Positions 56,501-62,500 of a stretch of 64,000 bases of DNA are shown here, piece after piece. This DNA is from Amoebophrya sp. A120. Taxonomy: Eukaryota > Sar > Dinophyceae > Syndiniales > Amoebophryaceae. The number at the start of each line of letters is the position of its first letter. The stretch's first letter is position 1. The stretch covers positions 1,666,538 through 1,730,537 of the forward strand of contig CAJINV010000015.1 of the NCBI GenBank assembly GCA_905178155.1, written 5' to 3'. Position numbers and translations under genes: made by a program. The notes beneath the pieces were generated by a model. It made no database searches, was not told where the DNA came from, and saw only the letters and a list, made by a program, of their open reading frames with translations.

Positions 56501-59500
56501 TGCTTGTTTATTTTTTTTTTAGTTCTCTATGTCGGCTCGCGCCCCGGCTCCGATTCTGTCTTGATCTGTTTATTCCCGGCCCGCCTCCCGGATATAGTTT
56601 TTGTGCTTTGTCTCCTCGTGGCTCCACACCCACTGCATTTATGGCCCCTGCGACTGCCGACTTATTATTATTTTGGGTTCGCGTCCCCACTTTTGTCCTC
56701 CCCTCAGCCGTATCCATGCGTTTGGCGCGTGGTTACACAGGCCGGGATTGAGGCCTACTCTTATTGTATTGCTTGTATGTGGCGACTTGCATGACTCGGC
56801 GTCGCTTAGTCTTTTCTATCTGTCCGCCGCGTGTTACCTACTTCATGATGAGCTTATGTGGTGACTTTTCTTGCTGCTAGTGCATGACTCGCTGGTGATT
56901 CGTTGCCATGTGGATCTTGGCGTGCGCATTAATTCTAATTTTACTTCCTCACCGTCGCCTGAAAAAATGCAACTACGTATTTATTTGTTTCGGAGGCCCG
57001 CTTCCCTCCTATCTCTAGTTTCTTCAGCCGATCCGAAGGTAGTTTGTATGTGTGCCCTGGCTTTCCGATATGGAGCTCTGATTTGCATGCTAAGTCGGAA
57101 AGTCGCCTCATGCGCGGAGTTGCTTGAGGACACGTTGTATGATTTTGGGACCACGTACCTACTAGCCCGAGGGGGTGCGGGAGCCTGAAAAAACGAACGT
57201 TAAACGTATGTTGGCGATAAGTTGGACTGGTGGCGAAAGTAAGGTAAAGGCAGCGTAAGTAGTTGGATGTGCCCGGGGATGATGGTGATGGCTTCGGTCC
57301 GCCTGACTCCGCGACCTGGTGGCCGAACCACGTGCGGTTCGGTGCCCTTACAGGTTGTGTAGTGGTTTCGGTCGGTTTAGCATGACAAATCGTTTCAACT
57401 TTGGCGATTTCAAACCTGACGCTTCCATAGTGCAACCAGGAGCGGCGGGGCAGCACCCGCACCAGAACGGCGGCGGGGCCTCTTATGACACCCTCAGAAT
57501 GGAAATCCTCAAAGTGGAAATAATTTGTGATGCATGAAATGCGACACCAAAAAGACTGCATTGCAGATTGCAGAGAACGCAATGGAAGCCGACTATTGTG
57601 CATCTACGGGCTCAGACTTGGGCTCCTGATTAGCATGAGAGGAGGGCACCCCTTTGCCTAACTAGCATGACAGACACGTTTTGAGTGCCCGGGAAATTTG
57701 TCATGCGCCGACTACAAATGGTGCTCCAACTGGAGTCGTTTTTTTGCATTACAAATTATTTCCACTTTGAGGATTTCCAACCTGAGGCTTTCATACCTCT
57801 TTGGCTTCTAACGCAGGGCGAAGCGGAAAACATGGTGCTGGAACTACAGACTCTAACAGCAACGCATCTTCGCCAAGAGATCGCAAAATAACGACAGAGA
57901 AAGTTTTTCACTCGGAGGAGGCGGATCCGTTGCTGCGAGACGACCGGCTTTCGAGTTCAATAGGTACAAGCGGAGATTTTAATATCAACTACGATCATCA
58001 TTCTAACAACTACCAGGATATTGACATCAACGTGTCGAAAAGGAAAAGCGGCCAAGAAAATAAACAAGATTTGCCCGCCTCTCCCCCCTCCACCGAAGGA
58101 GATGTAGGTATCCGAACCCCGAAACTGCGCCTGAAATTTTCCTCCAAAATCCGGGTTGTATCCAGCTACCAGGAGCTCTTTGTGCAGGGCGTCGCGAACT
58201 TGGTTTGTGGGCTGTTTGGCAGCATGGGTGGGTGTGCGATGATTGGCCAATCACTGATTTGCGTCCGAAACGCAAGTGATGTGGAGATCCGGGAGTCTGT
58301 GATCGGGGCCGGGAACATTGGCAGACTGGCCCCGATCTTGGCGGCTTTGTTCACGTTTACCTTAACAATGTACCCGGTGGTGCTGTCTATCATCCCGGTT
58401 TCCGCTTTAGTCGGCGTCATGCTGGTATCCTCTGCAAAAGTATAGTACTCGTATATTAAATGCATTACAAATTTCCTGAGCATGAGAGATAAAATTTGTA
58501 ATGCTGATTTTTTAGCTTTGGAACAAGATTTGTAATGCTTGTTTGCAATCGAATCACTACGAGTACGATTCTTTTGCAGTGGATAGCTGGTCGTTTCCTA
58601 CCACACCATCGACTTTCGGTTTCTCCTATCAAATGCAAAAGTGTCTGGGTCTGGGAGATTGCGAGATTTGTCATGTTTGTCTGGTATGACCAAAGAGGTT
58701 GTGATGCGTGTCCAAGAAGAGACCCTTTTGCCTGTCATGCAAAAACGCAGTTTGTCATGCGAAAAACGCAACACAAAGAAGCGCACACATTTCTCATGCT
58801 TGGCTGCGCATTACAGAGCATTCACTATTCCCAACGCAGCATTACAAGTTTCCAGCCCCAGACATTTTTGCACTTGATATCTCCCCGCGGCTTGGAAAGC
58901 GGTTTTTTGGTCGGAGGAACAGAAGAAGAAACGGTTCGCTTTGGTGTATAACAAGGGAGGCCTTTTGGTGGAGGTAGAGGAAGCGGAGATGGAGCTCGCT
59001 CTGGCCGCGAGATCCTTCGTGACCGAGCGGATCCACGGGAAGGGAATCAACGAGGAAGAGCTTTTATTCGGAGAAGAGAAAGAAGACGAAGAGGCTCTTC
59101 ACAACTATATCGCAGCACAAGCGAAGAACAGTTCTTCTAAAAGCGCGAAGAAGAAAAAAAGAGGCAAAAAAGATTCCAAGTTCATCACGGTGCCCCGGGA
59201 AACCAACATGAAAAAAGACGACCCGGTTTTCTTTCCCAATTTTGACCCGGAGAACCCGAAGCTGCTCATCGATCCGGAGCATTTGACCGAAGAAGAGGAG
59301 TCACAGTTGCGAGAGGAGGACGCGATGCTTCACGCCAGCCTCCAACAGATGAAAAAAAAATCAGGCAGTTTCTTTCATCATGCCGACTTCGACCATGCTG
59401 GTGATGGGCATAAAACCCCCGGGATAAATAAAAGCCGAACGCCCTCGAAGATGTTGATAATGACCCCAATTAAGAAATCAGGCAGCAAGGAGCAGTATCC

Positions 59501-62500
59501 TGTGCAAAAGTATCGTACCTACGTAGAAATTGCCTTTATGCATTACATACAAATCTCTACTACTTTGTCATATGTAAAGCAGCATTACAAATTATGCTGG
59601 GCTAATTTCTTGTAATGCAACTTATTATACTAGTACGATGCTTTTGCATTGCATAAGCAGATGCAGAGCCCCTTTGCAGGTCATATTCATACACCAGCTT
59701 CCGTCGATCCCTTATCAATTGCAAAAGTGTCTGGGTCTGGAAATTTGTGATGCTAATTCATGAATTGTGGGGACACTGCTATAGGCAGCCACGCATGGCA
59801 AGTTTCTGGGCTCCTTTGTGTTTCGCTTTCCGCATGATAAACTACATTTTTGCATGACAGGCAGGAGGCTCTTTTCCTGCTCACGCATTACAGGTTTAAG
59901 AGTCATGCGAGACACGCATGACAAACTTGCGCCCTTCCAGACCCAGACATTTTTGCAGTTGATATCCCTTAATGGGGAGCAAAATCAGTTCTATATCGGG
60001 GAACCACACCGGCAGCAGCAAAGGCATATCCTGTGTAAAAACGTACCCACACCATAGTTGTAATGCAGATTTGCAAAGACAGGAAGACTTGTAATGCGCA
60101 TCCGCATGAGAGCCATTTCCAATCGTGTTTTGGAATTTGTGATGCTGTGAACAGGATGAGCAGATGCATCTGTGATGCGGCTGCACTTGCTAACCTGAAC
60201 TACGCTGCGGAGTGCAACTTGTCATGCGTGACTCACAAAACTCCTCGACTTGTGTTGCAAAATCCCCATCCTGACTCTGGTGTGGGTAGGTTTTTACTCA
60301 GGATAAGGCAGCAGCAATCATGATCATCACGATCAGTTTGAGTGCATCCAGAGACGGCGCGGCAGCCTCGAGCGCGTCGTGGTAGCGGCCTCGTCGCCTA
60401 GCGACCTTCAGTACGTGGGCGAGGACAATACCACTACACATCTGCATGCCCAGCATCATGGATTTACTCTTGGTAGTAGTCAGCATCTACTGTTGGGAGG
60501 CACGAGCAAGCGCACCAGTCAAGGAGAGGCTTCCCTGGTCGTGTCCAATCATTCGGTAGGGTCGAGGTCTAGTGTGCGGTCCGGGACGGGGCCGGGGACG
60601 AATGGCACACTATCAAATGCAAAAATGTCTGGGTGTGGAAACAACTTGTGATGCTGGGTGGCGTATCATGAGGAGGCCACAAGTGCTGGCTCAGCATGAC
60701 AAGTTTCTGAGCTTCTTGGTGTTGCCTATTCTGCATGACAAACTGCGTTTCTGTATGACAGAAAAATGCGGGTCTTGCGACGTAATGTGCATGACAAATT
60801 TAAGAGTCATGTGAGACAAGCATGACAAACTTGCATTCTTCCAGACCCAGACATTTTTGCACTTGATACACGCACTGCGACGACAAAACGACAACCATTC
60901 TCCCGATTCAGCTGGGGCTGGTTGCTATGAAAGCCTCAGGTTGGAAATCCTCAAAGTGGAAATTACTATCTATTATATTCATGCGAAAGTAGAGGTCTAC
61001 AGAGGGTCGAAGAGAGGTGGCCGAGAGGTAAAAAAGAGGTCGACAGAGGTCAAAAAGAGGTCGACAGAGGTGGAGAGGTGGCGCGGGAGGTCATTCGAGA
61101 GGGTGGCCGAGAGGGTGCGCGAGTATAGCCCGCCGAAGGGCTCGCCCTAAGGCCGCGCCTATAGGGACCAGAGGGGGCCGAGAGGGTCCAGAGAGGGCAA
61201 GCGAGAGGTGGACAGAGGTGCCGGGAGGTTGCGCGAATAAGGGCGAACCTCTCGCGCACCCTCTGGGCCACCTCTCGGCCACCTCTGTAGACCTCTACCG
61301 GCGACGAGTATAGCCGGATTATTAGCAACACCTCTCGGGAGAGGTCAAAAAGAGGGTCTGCGAGAGGGTCAGAAAACCCCGAATCCGCCCGGCACGCGGC
61401 CGGTTTTGTTTGGGCCTTTTCATCGCGCAGGCCCGCACCCTCTCGCGCTACCCTCTCGCGCACCCTCTCGCGCACCCTCTCGCGCCACCCTCTCGCGCCA
61501 CCCTCTCGCGCTACCCTCTCGCGCTACCCTCTCGCGCTCCCCTCTCGTGCCAACCATTTCCGTCGGGAAGCAAATAGGGCGGGGGCGGGATGGTGATCAA
61601 AATAGGGCAGCGCGGCCCCCGTTCTGCTTCCTTCGGCACCTATGTCGAGGTGGCTTCTCTTCGCCCCCAAGCTTCGTTGCAGTTGCTCCCTGCGCATAGC
61701 GCCAGCAGGCGCGGGAAGCGCGCAGGAGGCCGCGCGGGCTGACATGGCGCAAACCGGCGCCAGTAGTTCCCTCGGTCTGTCACGCTGTGCCCAAAGACCC
61801 GGCGCTGCGGTCCGACCCGCGCATTGTCCTGCCCCGCCACAACAGCCTTGCGCCCCGGCGGCAGCCGGGGCATGGCTGGTATTTTGTAATGCAAAAAAAC
61901 GACTCCAGTTGAAGCGGCGTTTGTAGTCGGCGCATGACAAATTTCCCGGGTACTACTTAAAGCACGTCTGTCATGCAGGTTAAGGCAAAGAGGTGCCCTT
62001 CTGTCATGCTCAGTTGTAGCACGACAATGAATTCTTCACCCCTAGCAGGACAGTAGTCGGCCTCCATTGCGTCCTCTGCAATACAGTGCTTTTTGTCGTC
62101 GCACTTCATGCATCACAAACCAGTTCCACTTTGAGGATTTCCATTCTGAGGCTTTCATAGTTGCGTCCGACCGAAATTCGGTGTCGACCGGCCCGCGGTC
62201 TCGAAATATCCTACGTAAAAACGTACCCACCCCATAGTCAAGATGGGGAATCGGCTAGACAAATCCACAAGCTTTGGCTGTTTCGCATGACAAATGTGGA
62301 CGCGTAGTGTAGTGCTGTTTGAGCTAGTTCAGCAGCATTACAGATCTAGTCTTTCATGCTGATTAGAGGATAACAAATTTCCGAACACCATTAGAAAATG
62401 CTTCTCATGGGGCTCCGCATGAGAAACATTTTAAGCATGCAGATTTGCATGACAACTATGGTGTGAGGACGTTTTTACACAGGATACGAAAAATCTCCTC

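Larger units (their letters stand above)
50318..57379 (+). mobile_element. 7.06-kb SL-bearing retroelement nested in the family E introner
   Basis: Bounded by perfect 18-bp repeats gcatgacaaatcgtttca (50300-50317, 57380-57397). A complete SL sequence lies 13 bp from the 5' boundary and an 822-aa ORF in the middle. It contains no introners, unlike the gene around it. The 3' end, gtagtggtttcggtcggttt, resembles the 3' end of the 31698-33291 insert, and there is no poly(A). No reverse transcriptase motif was recognised, so it may be non-autonomous, or its polymerase may be too diverged for me to see. Confidence 0.85.
50042..57429 (+). mobile_element. Family E introner split by a 7-kb retroinsert
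   Basis: The left part (50042-50317) carries tatgagagtgtcaggatcg; the right part (57380-57429) ends ttcaaacctgacgcttccata. Outer repeats gtgcg/gtgca (50037-50041, 57430-57434). Removing all 7.4 kb joins KLIDKTSLV to QPGAAGQHP in frame. Confidence 0.9.
60966..61880. mobile_element. ~915-bp insert nested in the family H introner (GC-rich island 3)
   Basis: Begins after the 5' terminal repeat (..gtggaaatta) and ends where the H interior resumes. It contains G-rich (60991-61100) and C-rich (61438-61550) tandem repeats and a GC-rich unique part (61620-61875). No clear flanking duplication. Confidence 0.65.
60926..62159 (+). mobile_element. Family H introner, reversed, with nested GC-rich insert
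   Basis: 1234 bp, repeats gttgc (60921-60925, 62160-62164). The internal segment from 61881 (ttttgtaatgcaaaaaaac..) is the reverse complement of the 57484 copy, so the two H elements are inserted in opposite directions. Joins QLGLVA to SDRNSVST. Confidence 0.9.
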
